Source: Paulinella micropora
Lineage: Eukaryota > Cercozoa > Imbricatea > Euglyphida
Length of the DNA: 55,863 nt
Direction of reading: 5' to 3'
Assembly: GCA_009731375.1 (NCBI GenBank)
Contig: BJOX01000374.1
Span: 321,101 to 376,963 of the forward strand
The translations under genes were made by a program, and so were the position numbers. Under the pieces are notes generated by a model, which searched no databases, had not been told where the DNA came from, and saw only the letters and a program-made list of their open reading frames with translations. Of the stretch, positions 10,124 through 20,814 are shown one piece after another (the stretch's first letter is position 1; every line of letters begins with the position of its first letter).

Positions 10124-13099
10124 CTGGAGGGGGAAGAAGAGAGGAAGGAGAAGACTGTGAAGTTTAACCCTAAAGTCACAGTGCTTTCTAATGCTGTTGT
10201 GCAGACTGGGCCAACGCTTCCTCTATGTGAAAACAAAGATGTGGGTACACAGAGACTGCAGCCCCAAGGTAGTCTCATACCCGTTCATACAGCACGGTTA
10301 CCAATGATAACTGATGCAAATAGGAAGGCGAGACTTGCGATGGAGGCGAGGAGGCCAATGGCAGACGTATCGCCTCGGCCAAGCAAACAACCACGAACAG
10401 ACTCAATGTCTACGGTCGCGGCGGGTGGCGAGCAAAAAGACAATGTGTGTACTCAAGTACCACAAGACAATGTCGCTCAAATAGTAAACGCACCAGTACC
10501 GCAGAATAATAAAAATGTTAATGAGGTGAAGCAGGAGGAGAAGAAGGAGGAGTTGAAAAACTTAGAGACAAGACTCCAAAATTTGGAACGTAAAGTTCTT
10601 GTTCTCGCAGCCAATATACACAGGCCCGATGCTCTGTGTTATACGGAACTTTATTGTGAAACATTGAAGACAATATCAAAATTTGGTAATGATGCGATGG
10701 CGAATATTAATATTGTCGGCCGGAAGTTTTTAAATCGATACCGGGACTGGGTGGACGGAAATATGAAAAATTCGACTGGCACTCTGAAGGGAGTGGGTAG
10801 CCGGACGGTCATCACGGGAATCATCACACTGACCTTTAAATTAAAATCCGCACGAGTATACCGCATGGACCTTTATGTCGTCCCCGGTTACCACGGGTCA
10901 ATATTACTATCGTATGACCAATTGGCTACGATGGGGGCTGTGATTGATTGCGCCGCACGGCGAGTGATATATGGAGTAAAAAGAGGAGAAGAGAACGATA
11001 TTGATCCCTTCAACGCTACTGACTCTTATGAGGCTTATGAGCTGAGTCTAGCGACGGATCACAAAAAGATGGCCATCGCACATGAGGCACTTGAGGTGTA
11101 CGTTCACCCCCATGTCGTAAGACCGGATGAACTGTCCTGGACCGACAATTGGGAATCCCAAGTGTGCACTGTCACAGTTCCGACATGCCATTGGGACAAA
11201 AAGTCTATTGATGACTTAATCGAGAAGCGAAAGGAGGAGATTATATGTGTCGCACAAAGAAGCCCGTCGTTGGCGAGATTCGCGGAAGGAGTAGGAACAG
11301 ATGTCCATATTACTAACGGATACTGTTTCCATGCGAAAGTAGGAGAAGAAAAAAGGGAGGCGTTTGTACCAAGGAGAACGGGGCGAATCCCGGATACTCC
11401 ACCAGAAACTATTAAAAGTTTTATTACTGATTTCTGGGGTGACGAGCCCACGTGGCCGCGTTCACTGTCTGAAGTGAAGAAATGCTTACGGACTTTATTC
11501 GAAAATAATAAGCCGTATACTATTATCCTGCCATATAATGAGAAGGCGATATGGGCGCAGGAAATAAGGGACCGGCTTATTGATCATCCTATACCGGTAC
11601 CCTCTCGCAAGCAACAGCTAGTGGTGGCTTGTCGTATGGGAACTCGTGAGCAGAGCAGTGCATACAAGCGGAAGCTCAGAGACCTCGACAAGTTGAAATT
11701 GATACCGCAAGCATTCACATGCTTTGATGGTTTTTACACCCGTAAAGCTCCTTTGCAATACGCGAGACTCATTGACATGCTGGTGGAGCTCGGTAAAGAT
11801 GATGAGCCGGACACGGTCACGTATGAAAAGACGGGCCTAGATGATGTCTCGGAAGAGGACTTAGGCTTGGAGGAGGACAGAGAACCCCTCAAGCAGCATA
11901 AGCAGATGTCTGATGAAGATTTTCAAGAGGCGGCGCGGAAAATATTGGAAGAAGGAGTAGGCACGGAGAAGGAGAAGGAGCTTTTAAAAGCCAAATTAGA
12001 GGCGAACAAGGAAATTTTTGACCCTCCACATGCAGGTGGTGTCAAGCCTGAAGATTTCACTGCGGTTATTTACAAAATACCGGGTGCGGAGCCGTCACCG
12101 GCACCACGAAGGGCGAATTTGAGTATACATGAGGCGAAGATAGCGGAGGAGCTAGCAAGACAGCTGCTCAATGAGGACTTTATTGAGAGATCAACATCTC
12201 CAATAGTCTCACAACCGAGAATAGTGCCGAAGCCAGGAGGAGAATGGCGCCTGACAGTTAACTATGCTCGTGTTAACAAGGTGCTGGAGGAAGAGAGAAA
12301 TCCTCTCCCGACATTAGAAGAAGGAAGGAGAGTACTGCGGAATGCAAAATTCTATTCGGTCATTGACCTTAAGAATGGCTTCTGGCAGATACCACTGGAG
12401 GAAAAGTCCAGATGGCTGACGGCGTTTGTGGTGGGTATGGAAATATACCAATGGAAAGTGCTTCCGATGGGCCTCAAGCAAGCCCCAGGACTTTTCCAGA
12501 AGGCGATGCAGAAGATGTTGAGCAGTCAGTACGATGATTTGTCTGACGGTGGCTTTATGAGAAGGCGGGGACAGAAGGCGGGAGAATATGCATTTTGCTA
12601 TATCGATGACATTATCGTATACTCTAACACAATGGAGGAGCATATCGATCATTTGTCCGATATATTCAGGCGCATCGGAGCTTTTGGCCTGAAGTGCAAT
12701 CTAAAGAAGTGTCAACTTGCCAAGACGAGTGTGACATACTTAGGGTACGAGATCTCCCATAATCGAGTCTCGATATCCAAAGAGAAGAGGGAGGAGATTA
12801 TGAATCGACCGATACCGAAGAACCGCACTGAATTGCACTCATTCCTTGCGATGGCGCAATACTATAGCCAGTTTATACCCGATTGGGGTGCAACACGGGC
12901 TAAGTTGGAGAAAATGATAGATTTTGGAGACTTTGAGAAGTGGGGCGAAGAGGCTTTGCAAGCGTTTCATGCGCTCAAAGATCTTATTTATAAAGACCCG
13001 AAAGACGGAGGACTGGTGTTAACGATGCCTGACTTTACGAAACAATTCGTAGTCGATACAGACGCATTTAAGTTTGCGATTGGGATTGTATTACAATAA
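10124..13099 (+). pseudogene. pol: Ty3/gypsy Pol, truncated in RNase H
   Basis: In frame with the preceding gag. It has an N-terminal charged linker, the protease C-terminal half, and reverse transcriptase with YIDD at about 12599-12610. It ends at a TAA (13097-13099) in RNase H, where the minus-strand copy has CAA. Conserved sequence continues only to about 13144 and then jumps to the end of an LTR. Integrase is absent. The protein differs from the minus-strand Pol at few positions before the break. In this copy the frame carrying the protease DTG motif has a TAA directly before it. It is a deletion derivative. Confidence 0.85.
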
Positions 13100-13144
13100 G
13101 AGGATGAGGAGAAGAAATTACGCCCAATCATGTTTATTAGTAGG

Positions 13145-13187
13145 TTGTATTATCTACGTTTTACGAGCTATCGTTAGTGGCATTACA
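13145..13187 (+). mobile_element. LTR 3'-end fragment fused to pol
   Basis: The 43 bp resemble the last part of the LTR family (TTTTACGAGCTATCG then GGCATTACA) with about six differences from copies A-C. It joins pol directly at TTAGTAGG/TTGTATTA, so the 3' half of pol and most of an LTR were deleted. Confidence 0.6.
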
Positions 13188-13483
13188 AACCTGCTCAAAA
13201 GTATATAAACAAAAACTGATATAACTACCATGATCTTGACGAGCCTGATATAGGTCTTCCGAGTATACATCACTCAGTGTGTATAGGGAAATAAGAAAAG
13301 GTTGCATATTTACCTATCTGCGCCTACAGTGGCACCATCTTTGGCTCGGACCCTTATTTATATAAGAACATAGAATTGGGCCCCCGTCACTGGCACCTCA
13401 GCTTATATCAGTGCTAGCGGAGTGGATTGAAGTGGTTGTAATCAAGAAGAGGCATCATTAAATATATTCTTTTAGACCCGCAG
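13188..13483. other. Spacer between LTR fragment and LTR copy B
   Basis: About 300 bp with no open frame or recognised motif. It could be old flanking DNA or the remains of another insertion. Confidence 0.4.
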
Positions 13484-13720
13484 TGTAGGCATCACCCCCC
13501 GGATAGCCGGTAAAAAATACCTTTTCCTGGTGACAGGTGCACCAGCTTGTTTTTCAGTATTATTTGTCCGGATTGGACCTGATGCCATTTTATTCCTGGT
13601 CTGTTGCCGTTTTCCTTTTTGGCTTCACTGAGCTAATATAACGAGACATCATTCTCATTCTTGAGGACTGTGTTTGGTTGTATTACCGACTTTTTACGAG
13701 CTATCGTTGGGGGCATTACA
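13484..13720 (+). mobile_element. LTR copy B (5' LTR of the plus-strand element)
   Basis: 237 bp beginning TGTAGGCATCACCCCC and ending GGGGGCATTACA, the same family as copies A and C. A primer-binding-site candidate follows two bases after it, and gag begins about 790 bp downstream, so it serves as a 5' LTR and probably contains the promoter. Confidence 0.8.
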
Positions 13721-13722
13721 TT

Positions 13723-13735
13723 TGGAGTCCACATC
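13723..13735 (+). promoter_or_regulatory. Candidate tRNA primer-binding site
   Basis: TGGAGTCCACATC lies two bases after LTR copy B. It starts with TGG, complementary to a tRNA CCA end. The mirrored copy next to LTR C has TGGAGTCCACAT too. The tRNA species is not assigned. Confidence 0.5.
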
Positions 13736-14506
13736 ACTAGGGTGATTTCTTTCTGCTTTGCCACACAGGCAACAGAGTGAATTTTCACTGACCTGTCTCA
13801 CACGGGGACGTCAGACGAAAACAAATACTCCAACACAGCTCCCTCATAACTCTTTCACAAAACAAATAATTTGATTGGTCTCAAGCAGGTGTCTCGTACC
13901 CTCTAGCCCAATCAGTATCTGTGTGCTCACAAGGAGACATCAGATACAAACTCTCTGTCGTTCTTGCTGTTCTCACACAGAGACCAAGAAGAAGGAGGTG
14001 GACAGAAGAGTGAAGGAACACACACAAAACACAAACAAGCATAGGGACAGGAGCACAACACTCTACCCTTCTAGTTTGTGCATTTATCTGCATTATCTCA
14101 CACATACGTCAGAGTATTTTTGCAAATCTCTGATCGTTTTCTAAAGGTAGGTCTGAGAACCTATCCGACCGACTGTCGACTTCTCAAGGAGAGCTTTTCT
14201 AGCTTCTCTATTACTATCTGTGTGTAGGTCCAAGTGCCTCATACTAGATACAATATAGAAAAGAAGGAGGAGAAAGTAATCTGAGTAAGGAGAACAAGAA
14301 ATCGGAGAAAGTCTCAAAGACTATTTTTCTCAAACAAAAACAAACATACAAACAGTGTTTCATAGAGGACAGGGAATCTTATCCTACCCTCTCTATTAGT
14401 TTCTCTCTTCACTAGTCAATCGACTGAAGGAGGAACAGAACACAAACGAACAAAAACCAAACATAGGAGCTGACACTGTCCTCCTGTTGATCACTACTAC
14501 GACATC
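13736..14506 (+). other. 5' leader of the Ty3/gypsy element
   Basis: A long untranslated leader between the primer site and the gag ATG. Short frames have no domain. An inverted copy occupies 18098-18865, so this 1.3-kb stretch (LTR, leader, gag start) occurs in both orientations around the second gag. Confidence 0.6.
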
Positions 14507-17203
14507 ATGTCGACAGAGACCGCCGAAGTGAGTGAATTCTCGGAGGCAGATCAAAGAAGAGAAGAAGAAGAAGCAGGAGGAGGAGGAGGAAGAGGATTGA
14601 ATGAAGGAGGAGGAGGAGGATTGAATGAAGGAGGAGGAGGAGATGAAGGAGTAGGAGGAGGAGTAGAAGAGGGCTGGGATGATGAAGGAAGATATGGAGG
14701 AGACGAAGATGAAGGAGGATTTGAACAAGAAGAGACGGGAGGAGGAGGAGCATATGGTAATCCCTTACCACCTGCCTACACGGGAGGAGGAGGACGAAAA
14801 ATGATCGACTTGATTCATAGTGATGGAGAGGAGATCACAGTGGAGGAACAACAGTGGGTGCAAGACCACTATGACCTCACTAAAAAAGAGTTTGATAACA
14901 AGATGGGGGTAGAGAAGGATACCTATGTGTGGATCCCTCAGGATCAAAGAAGAGAGAAAAGTCGTGCTAAAAAGGATGTCTATATCCTATTATCAAACAC
15001 AGCACAGCTCCTCGGCAAACTGGTCTCTGATCCAGAAGAGAGAAAGAAGATACAGCATATCAAGTTTGGGGACACACACACCCACCTTGAATTACTCGAT
15101 GCTATCTTTGGGGTGTACACTCAAACCCTGATTTGGGAACGTACATACGGCCCACGATGTGAGGGTTACCTCCAGTACACAAACCCAAGAGCAACGGCCA
15201 GATTCCTCGCGACTGGTCAGGAGGCAGTCGATGTAACAAAAATGAAGACCAATCTGGGTTCGAAAAACTCGAGTGGCATATTTCATTTTTTTACAATGGA
15301 AATAAAGGCCTTGGAGGAGGGGAAGGCAGAGATGGAAAAAAGCATTAAGGCAGCAGGAGAAACTCATCCTGTGATTGATGAGTTAGAGAAGACCGACAGA
15401 GTTCTGACCAAGATCAGACTGTTGATGGGTGCGTTACTGCACAAGGAGGCATGGAAGAGATGGATTCCTACCAAGGATCACTCTGTCCTTAAATCACTTA
15501 GTAACGCACCACCGGTCGCCAACAAAGCAGGTGTTGACCAATATGTGGAGAAATATAATTTTCTCAGATCTGCTTCTGAATTGGTGGCCTTTATCACTCA
15601 TGCTCAAAAGCTGGTGATATCTGAGAAGAAGAAGGCGAAAGAGAATGAGGAGTTCGAGAAGACGATGAGACTGGAAAGAATGAAAGCAAAAGTGAGTGGT
15701 GCAAAGACACACCCTCCGACATATTTGACCCCACCAGCTCCTGCCCCACCAGCCCCTGCACCCTCGGGCTCAACTACGGTGGTGGTCACAAACACGGAGA
15801 AGAAGGACAGACAGAACATCATAAATGCCTTCAAGGGGAAGAAAGGAGGAGTGGCAAGTCTCATGCTATATGCCAAGACGAGCTCAGACAAAGACTCTGA
15901 TGCTTCGCTTTTGAGCAAGCTCAAAGAGATCAATGCCTGCATGAAGGCTTTTCCTTGCGACGAAACGCAGGAATACGAGGCCCTTGTTACTGTTTTTGAC
16001 CAATCTCTAGTCTCGGAGGGATTTGATCTGACACAGTACAAGTTTTTGAGAAAGAAGGAGGAGATTAAGAGAAACAATGCAACAGGCCTAGACGCTCAGT
16101 GTGAACTGGCGGTGGCCACACTCATTTCATATTTTCAATCTCATGGATACCAGCATCTCTGCACTGGTACTCTCATAGGATTTGAAATCTTTGAGACAGT
16201 GGCGATGAGTTTGAGGAGTGCTGTTGGCTTGGCGGCGACCCTTACGGAGGTAGTTTCCTCCTATGGGCTATTCTATGGCCGCAAGTCGATCATCCTCTAT
16301 TTCTTTTCGGCGTTACACACAGTTAACCCGAGTAAGCTTACTCAGCTCATACAACAATGCTCGACGTTTAGCTCAGTGAAGTCCAAGAACTTCCTCGAGA
16401 CACACGTGTTCGAAAATACGGTTCAAAGCGTTGCTCCGTCAGCACTGTTTCAAGAAGTGATGAGTGCATGCTCAAACATGGACTCGCTCACGGAGGCACA
16501 TACGGCACAGGCAGGCGGTGTACCTGTTGGCGCACAAGCCACGTACACAAACAGAGTTGCCGGTTGGAAGAGACAGAGAGAGCCAGACCTGAAGACCGCA
16601 TGTTGGAGGTGGTTCGCGGGCTTGCAGTGTAAGGCACAGATGGAGAACAGAGACTGCTCTTTCAATCATGATAGGCAGAACCCAACAGCAAGGGCAAATT
16701 TTCTGAGCAGGACGGAAGGCAAGGAACCGGGCCTTTTCAATATGCTTCAGATTGCCGCTGTGAACGAAGGTTGGTATGCCAATATGTGTGATGATGAGGA
16801 GTTACGAGAGGCAATCATTACCTACATGAAGAGGATGAAGGAGAAGAAGGAGGAAAGGGAGAGACAAAAGAACTTAAAGGCCTCTCAAAGAGGACGAGAA
16901 GGAGGAGCAGGAGCAGGAGGAGGAGGAGGAGGAGGAGGAGGAGGACGAGGACGAGGAACATGGAGAGGAGCCTCGAGGTGGCAGGGAACCCCTCAGAGAG
17001 GAAGAGGAGGAGGTCGGGGATATACCCCTTATGGAGGGAGAGCTGTTCGAGCTCCAGCCCCCCCACCCAGAGGAGGAGGAGGCTCGTGGGCAAGCTCCAA
17101 CCCAAATTTCGGTCGAGCTCAGGCCTACAACACTGCCTCGGAGACCGATACGTCATCCTACCCGGACACTACTCAAGGTAATCGTTTCGAGGTGGTGGAA
17201 TGA
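14507..17203 (+). CDS. gag: Gag-like protein of Ty3/gypsy element, full length
   Basis: 898 codons from ATG (MSTETAEVSEFSEADQRREE) to TGA. The N-terminus is acidic and then Gly/Glu-rich (about residues 15-85). The middle is helical without a recognised fold. A proline-rich linker (PAPAPPAPAPSG) lies near residue 415. A CCCH-type zinc finger, C-x8-C-x8-C-x3-H, is at about residues 698-720. The C-terminus is an RGG-like, Gly/Arg-rich segment. Position after a long leader, zinc finger and basic tail support Gag; no capsid motif was recognised, so the assignment rests on context. It differs from the truncated copy by few codons, including the length of the glycine tract. pol follows in frame after the UGA. 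Confidence 0.85.
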   Translation: MSTETAEVSEFSEADQRREEEEAGGGGGRGLNEGGGGGLNEGGGGDEGVGGGVEEGWDDEGRYGGDEDEGGFEQEETGGGGAYGNPLPPAYTGGGGRKMIDLIHSDGEEITVEEQQWVQDHYDLTKKEFDNKMGVEKDTYVWIPQDQRREKSRAKKDVYILLSNTAQLLGKLVSDPEERKKIQHIKFGDTHTHLELLDAIFGVYTQTLIWERTYGPRCEGYLQYTNPRATARFLATGQEAVDVTKMKTNLGSKNSSGIFHFFTMEIKALEEGKAEMEKSIKAAGETHPVIDELEKTDRVLTKIRLLMGALLHKEAWKRWIPTKDHSVLKSLSNAPPVANKAGVDQYVEKYNFLRSASELVAFITHAQKLVISEKKKAKENEEFEKTMRLERMKAKVSGAKTHPPTYLTPPAPAPPAPAPSGSTTVVVTNTEKKDRQNIINAFKGKKGGVASLMLYAKTSSDKDSDASLLSKLKEINACMKAFPCDETQEYEALVTVFDQSLVSEGFDLTQYKFLRKKEEIKRNNATGLDAQCELAVATLISYFQSHGYQHLCTGTLIGFEIFETVAMSLRSAVGLAATLTEVVSSYGLFYGRKSIILYFFSALHTVNPSKLTQLIQQCSTFSSVKSKNFLETHVFENTVQSVAPSALFQEVMSACSNMDSLTEAHTAQAGGVPVGAQATYTNRVAGWKRQREPDLKTACWRWFAGLQCKAQMENRDCSFNHDRQNPTARANFLSRTEGKEPGLFNMLQIAAVNEGWYANMCDDEELREAIITYMKRMKEKKEERERQKNLKASQRGREGGAGAGGGGGGGGGGRGRGTWRGASRWQGTPQRGRGGGRGYTPYGGRAVRAPAPPPRGGGGSWASSNPNFGRAQAYNTASETDTSSYPDTTQGNRFEVVE
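17201..17203 (+). promoter_or_regulatory. Candidate gag-pol readthrough stop (second copy)
   Basis: Same context as at 10121-10123 (GAA TGA CTG GAG), again followed by pol in the same frame. Conservation between copies supports a functional stop over a random mutation. Confidence 0.55.
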
Positions 17204-17760
17204 CTGGAGGGGGAAGAAGAGAGGAAGGAGAAGACTGTGAAGTTTAACCCTAAAGTCACAGTGCTTTCTAATGCTGTTGTGCAGACTGGGCCAACGCTTC
17301 CTCTATGTGAAAACAAAGATGTGGGTACACAGAGACTGCAGCCCCAAGGTAGTCTCATACCCGTTCATACAGCACGGTTACCAATGATAACTGATGCAAA
17401 TAGGAAGGCGAGACTTGCGATGGAGGCGAGGAGGCCAATGGCAGACGTATCGCCTCGGCCAAGCAAACAACCACGAACAGACTCCATGTCTACGATCGCG
17501 GCGGGTGGCGAGCAAAAAGACAATGTGTGTACTCAAGTACCACAAGACAATGTCGCTCAAATAGTAAACGCACCAGTACCGCAGAATAATAAAAATGTTA
17601 ATGAGGTGAAGCAGGAGGAGAAGAAGGAGGAGTTGAAAACTTAGAGACAAGACTCCAAAATTTGGAACGTAAAGTTCTTGTTCTCGCAGTCAGTATACAC
17701 AGGCCCGATGCTCTGTGTTATACGGAACTTTATTGTGAAACATTGAACACAATATTAATA
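17204..17760 (+). pseudogene. N-terminal fragment of pol, frameshifted
   Basis: It continues in frame from gag and matches 10124-10690, but one A is missing from the A5 run at about 17636-17640 (A4 here), which creates a stop at 17642-17644. Recognisable pol sequence then ends at the AATATTAATATT junction near 17750-17760, where a minus-strand gag copy begins. Confidence 0.75.
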
Positions 17761-17784
17761 TTCGCCATCGCTCCTCTCCATCAC

Positions 17785-18097
17785 TATGAATCAAGTCTAT
17801 CATTTTTCGTCCTCCTCCTCCCGTGTAGGCAGGTGGTAAGGGATTACCATATGCTCCTCCTCCTCCCGTCTCTTCTTGTTCAAATCCTCCTTCATCTTCG
17901 TCTCCTCCATATCTTCCTTCATCATCCCAGCCCTCTTCTACTCCTCCTCCTACTCCTTCATCTCCTCCTCCTCCTTCATTCAATCCTCCTCCTCCTCCTT
18001 CATTCAATCCTCTTCCTCCTCCTCCTCCTGCTTCTTCTTCTTCTCTTCTTTGATCTGCCTCCGAGAATTCACTCACTTCGGCGGTCTCTGTCGACAT
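17785..18097 (-). pseudogene. N-terminal fragment of gag on the minus strand
   Basis: On the minus strand the sequence starts MSTETAEVSEF at 18097 and matches the first roughly 105 residues of the gag at 14507, then breaks at MIDLIHSDGEE at the junction near 17785. It is the missing start of the truncated gag at 7735, as expected if the segment between was inverted. Confidence 0.8.
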
Positions 18098-18880
18098 GAT
18101 GTCGTAGTAGTGATCAACAGGAGGACAGTGTCAGCTCCTATGTTTGGTTTTTGTTCGTTTGTGTTCTGTTCCTCCTTCAGTCGATTGACTAGTGAAGAGA
18201 GAAACTAATAGAGAGGGTAGGATAAGATTCCCTGTCCTCTATGAAACACTGTTTGTATGTTTGTTTTTGTTTGAGAAAAATAGTCTTTGAGACTTTCTCC
18301 GATTTCTTGTTCTCCTTACTCAGATTACTTTCTCCTCCTTCTTTTCTATATTGTATCTAGTATGAGGCACTTGGACCTACACACAGATAGTAATAGAGAA
18401 GCTAGAAAAGCTCTCCTTGAGAAGTCGACAGTCGGTCGGATAGGTTCTCAGACCTACCTTTAGAAAACGATCAGAGAGTTGCAAAAATACTCTGACGTAT
18501 GTGTGAGATAATGCAGATAAATGCACAAACTAGAAGGGTAGAGTATTGTGCTCCTGTCCCTATGCTTGTTTGTGTTTTGTGTGTGTTCCTTCACTCTTCT
18601 GTCCACCTCCTTCTTCTTGGTCTCTGTGTGAGAACAGCAAGAACGACAGAGAGTTTGTATCTGATGTCTCCTTGTGAGCACACAGATACTGATTGGGCTA
18701 GAGGGTACGAGACACCTGCTTGAGACCAATCAAATTATTTGTTTTGTGAAAGAGTTATGAGGGAGCTGTTGGAGTATTTGTTTTCGTCTGACGTCCCCGT
18801 GTGAGACAGGTCAGTGAAAATTTACTCTGCTGCCTGTGTGGCAAAGCAGAAAGAAATCACCCTACTATGTGGACTCCAGA
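18098..18880 (-). other. Inverted copy of the Ty3/gypsy 5' leader
   Basis: Reverse complement of 13721-14506 with few differences, including a primer-site-like sequence just inside LTR copy C. Confidence 0.75.
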
Positions 18881-19117
18881 TGTAATGCCCCCAACGATAG
18901 CTCGTAAAAAGTCGGTAATACAACCAAACACAGTCCTCAAGAATGAGAATGATGTCTCGTTGTATTAGCTCAGTGAAGCCAAAAAAGGAAAACGGCAACA
19001 GACCAGGAATAAAATGGCATCAGGTCCAATCCGGACAAATAATACTGAAAAACAAGCTGGTGCACCTGTCACCAGGAAAAGGTACTTTTACCAGCTATCC
19101 GGGGTGTGATGCCTACA
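18881..19117 (-). mobile_element. LTR copy C (5' LTR, minus orientation)
   Basis: 237 bp, TGTA...TACA ends on the minus strand, same family as A and B. Together with the inverted leader and gag start it forms the 5' end of a minus-strand element whose 3' end is LTR copy A. Confidence 0.8.
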
Positions 19118-19826
19118 GGTTGAAAACGATAATATTACGATTCATAGCCGGTACTACTTGTTTAAGCAGGATAATATTATCGTTAGGGGTGACATCGGGG
19201 AATGGCTCTCTATTTCCTTTTTCAACTTGTTGCCCAGGCTTGGTTCTGACAGTCTTCTACATTTTCCGCCATACTGGTTTCCTCTCTTTTGTAGAGGAGG
19301 AAGATTAGGTTATTTTCATAGTGCTGTGGAATTGGATTGATAAATACCCGGGGCGGCTTGCATTAAATAATATCTTCTGATTATAACGGACAAAAGGTGG
19401 TCGGAAAATGTGGGAGACTAGAGGAGCCCAAAAAACCGCAAGGCAGCTTAGGAAGTGGGAGAGTAATTAGTCAAAGCGCGGCCCTTAATATTAGTACTAG
19501 TAAGTACTAGTCATATTGTGACATTTCTGGTACTGGTGGCTACCTTTTTTAGGTATTACCTATTTCAGTCATATCATTACGTTGGTCATTACTATTTCAA
19601 TTTAATTCACCGTTACTTAGTGATTTGTCAATAGGTCGGACAGTCAATAATGCCAATGTTAACCGAAATGCGTAAGACCTATATCTAAGTTAGCAAGTCT
19701 GTGACGTGGAAGTCAAAGCGTCAGTTCTTTTATGATACGAGTTATTAAAGTGCGTTTCCATACTGCGTTGATAGTCTTGCTAGGTAGCTCGGATAGACTC
19801 TGAGAGGGGTCGGTAAAGGTTCCACG
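19118..19826 (+). other. Region between LTR copy C and the copia gag
   Basis: No convincing gene. It may include the leader of the copia element. A 5' LTR for that element was not identified. Confidence 0.4.
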
Positions 19827-20318
19827 ATGGGTAGCTTCCCAAAGGTTATGAGCCTTGGAACTGAGAAAACAATTCGTTTAAAGCAAGAGTACATCCAGCA
19901 GTTGGATGGTACCACTCGGAATTATTCAGACTTCCGTTACAAGCTAGTGAACTATGCAAAGGGCATCAGTGCCTAGCATGGTGAGTGCATCACGCTGGCA
20001 TTTGATGACCCAGCAAAGGCAAAGGTTAAGTACCCTTGTGACCCAGTCAAAGCACTGGAGATTGAGGAGAGGGATTTGCCTGATGAACCTGAGTCAGAGG
20101 ATACCCCTGATGTAGATTCTGACGATGAAGGCAGTTCGTCAGACGCAGGTAGACAGAGACCCAAAACGCTGAAGAAAGACGACAAGACACCCTCCGATGA
20201 CAAACCAAAGGATTGGGCGAAGCTAACTGATGAACAAAAGAAACACTGGAGAGAGAAAAGAGCAAAGAAAATGAAGCATGAGAAACGAAGACAGTCGAAA
20301 CGAGCACACACACACTAA
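19827..20318 (+). pseudogene. Ty1/copia gag, N-terminal part with an in-frame TAG
   Basis: Begins MGSFPKVMSLGTEKTIRLKQ, continues NYSDFRYKLVNYAKGISA, then TAG at 19974-19976, after which the same frame stays open with HGECITLAFDDP and an acidic, lysine-rich stretch to 20318. Copia Gag proteins have a tryptophan-rich N-terminal region, and a TGG to TAG change would explain the stop. Assignment rests on the protease and integrase downstream. Confidence 0.55.
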
Positions 20319-20418
20319 GAGTGAAAGTAGTACAGAAAGAAAAGAAGCATGATGAGCGCATGCGAACACTACAACTCATTCTGTCTGTCGCTTTTCTCAT
20401 CCTGTTGTCGTTCGTTAT

Positions 20419-20814
20419 TTGCGTACTAAGACAGTCACAGGACCGATAGAGCTGATAGAGGCAGTGAGAGCCAAGTTCGGTTCAATCTCCGGGGTTAACA
20501 AGAACATAAAAGCGCAAATTTTCGAGAACATGTATCCAAAACCCGGACAAAATGTTGATGCATGGTTGAATGATTATGTTGCAATGAAGGGAGAGGTAGA
20601 AAGTCACAGAACTCACCCATTCGACGAAAATGACCTCATAAGAGCCCTGCTTGCTAAGCTTGCAAAACACCCCGCATACGGAGAGAACTTCAAAGCACTC
20701 TACTTCAACCTACCCACCAACCTTAGACCAGGATTTGACGACTTAGTTGACAGCGCAAGAGACACATGGGCGTTGTGGAGAAAGGATAAGTGGAGAGGAG
20801 AAGGAGAGACCTGA
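20419..20814 (+). pseudogene. Ty1/copia gag, middle part
   Basis: 131 codons with a Gag-like helical pattern (ENMYPKPGQNVDAWLNDYVA; ENDLIRALLAKL). It ends in a stop just after a frame change near 20780-20814; the next frame takes over at 20747. It is part of the same decayed Gag. Confidence 0.55.

Noticed and set aside
10610-10760. A start codon for a separate pol at the protease
   Set aside because: The frame is continuous from gag through the UGA, and the methionine here lies after the protease active-site region.
13484-19117. A single element with 1.3-kb inverted ends (LTR B to LTR C)
   Set aside because: The inverted ends consist of LTR, leader and gag start of the gypsy family; an inversion of ordinary LTR elements explains them without a new element type.
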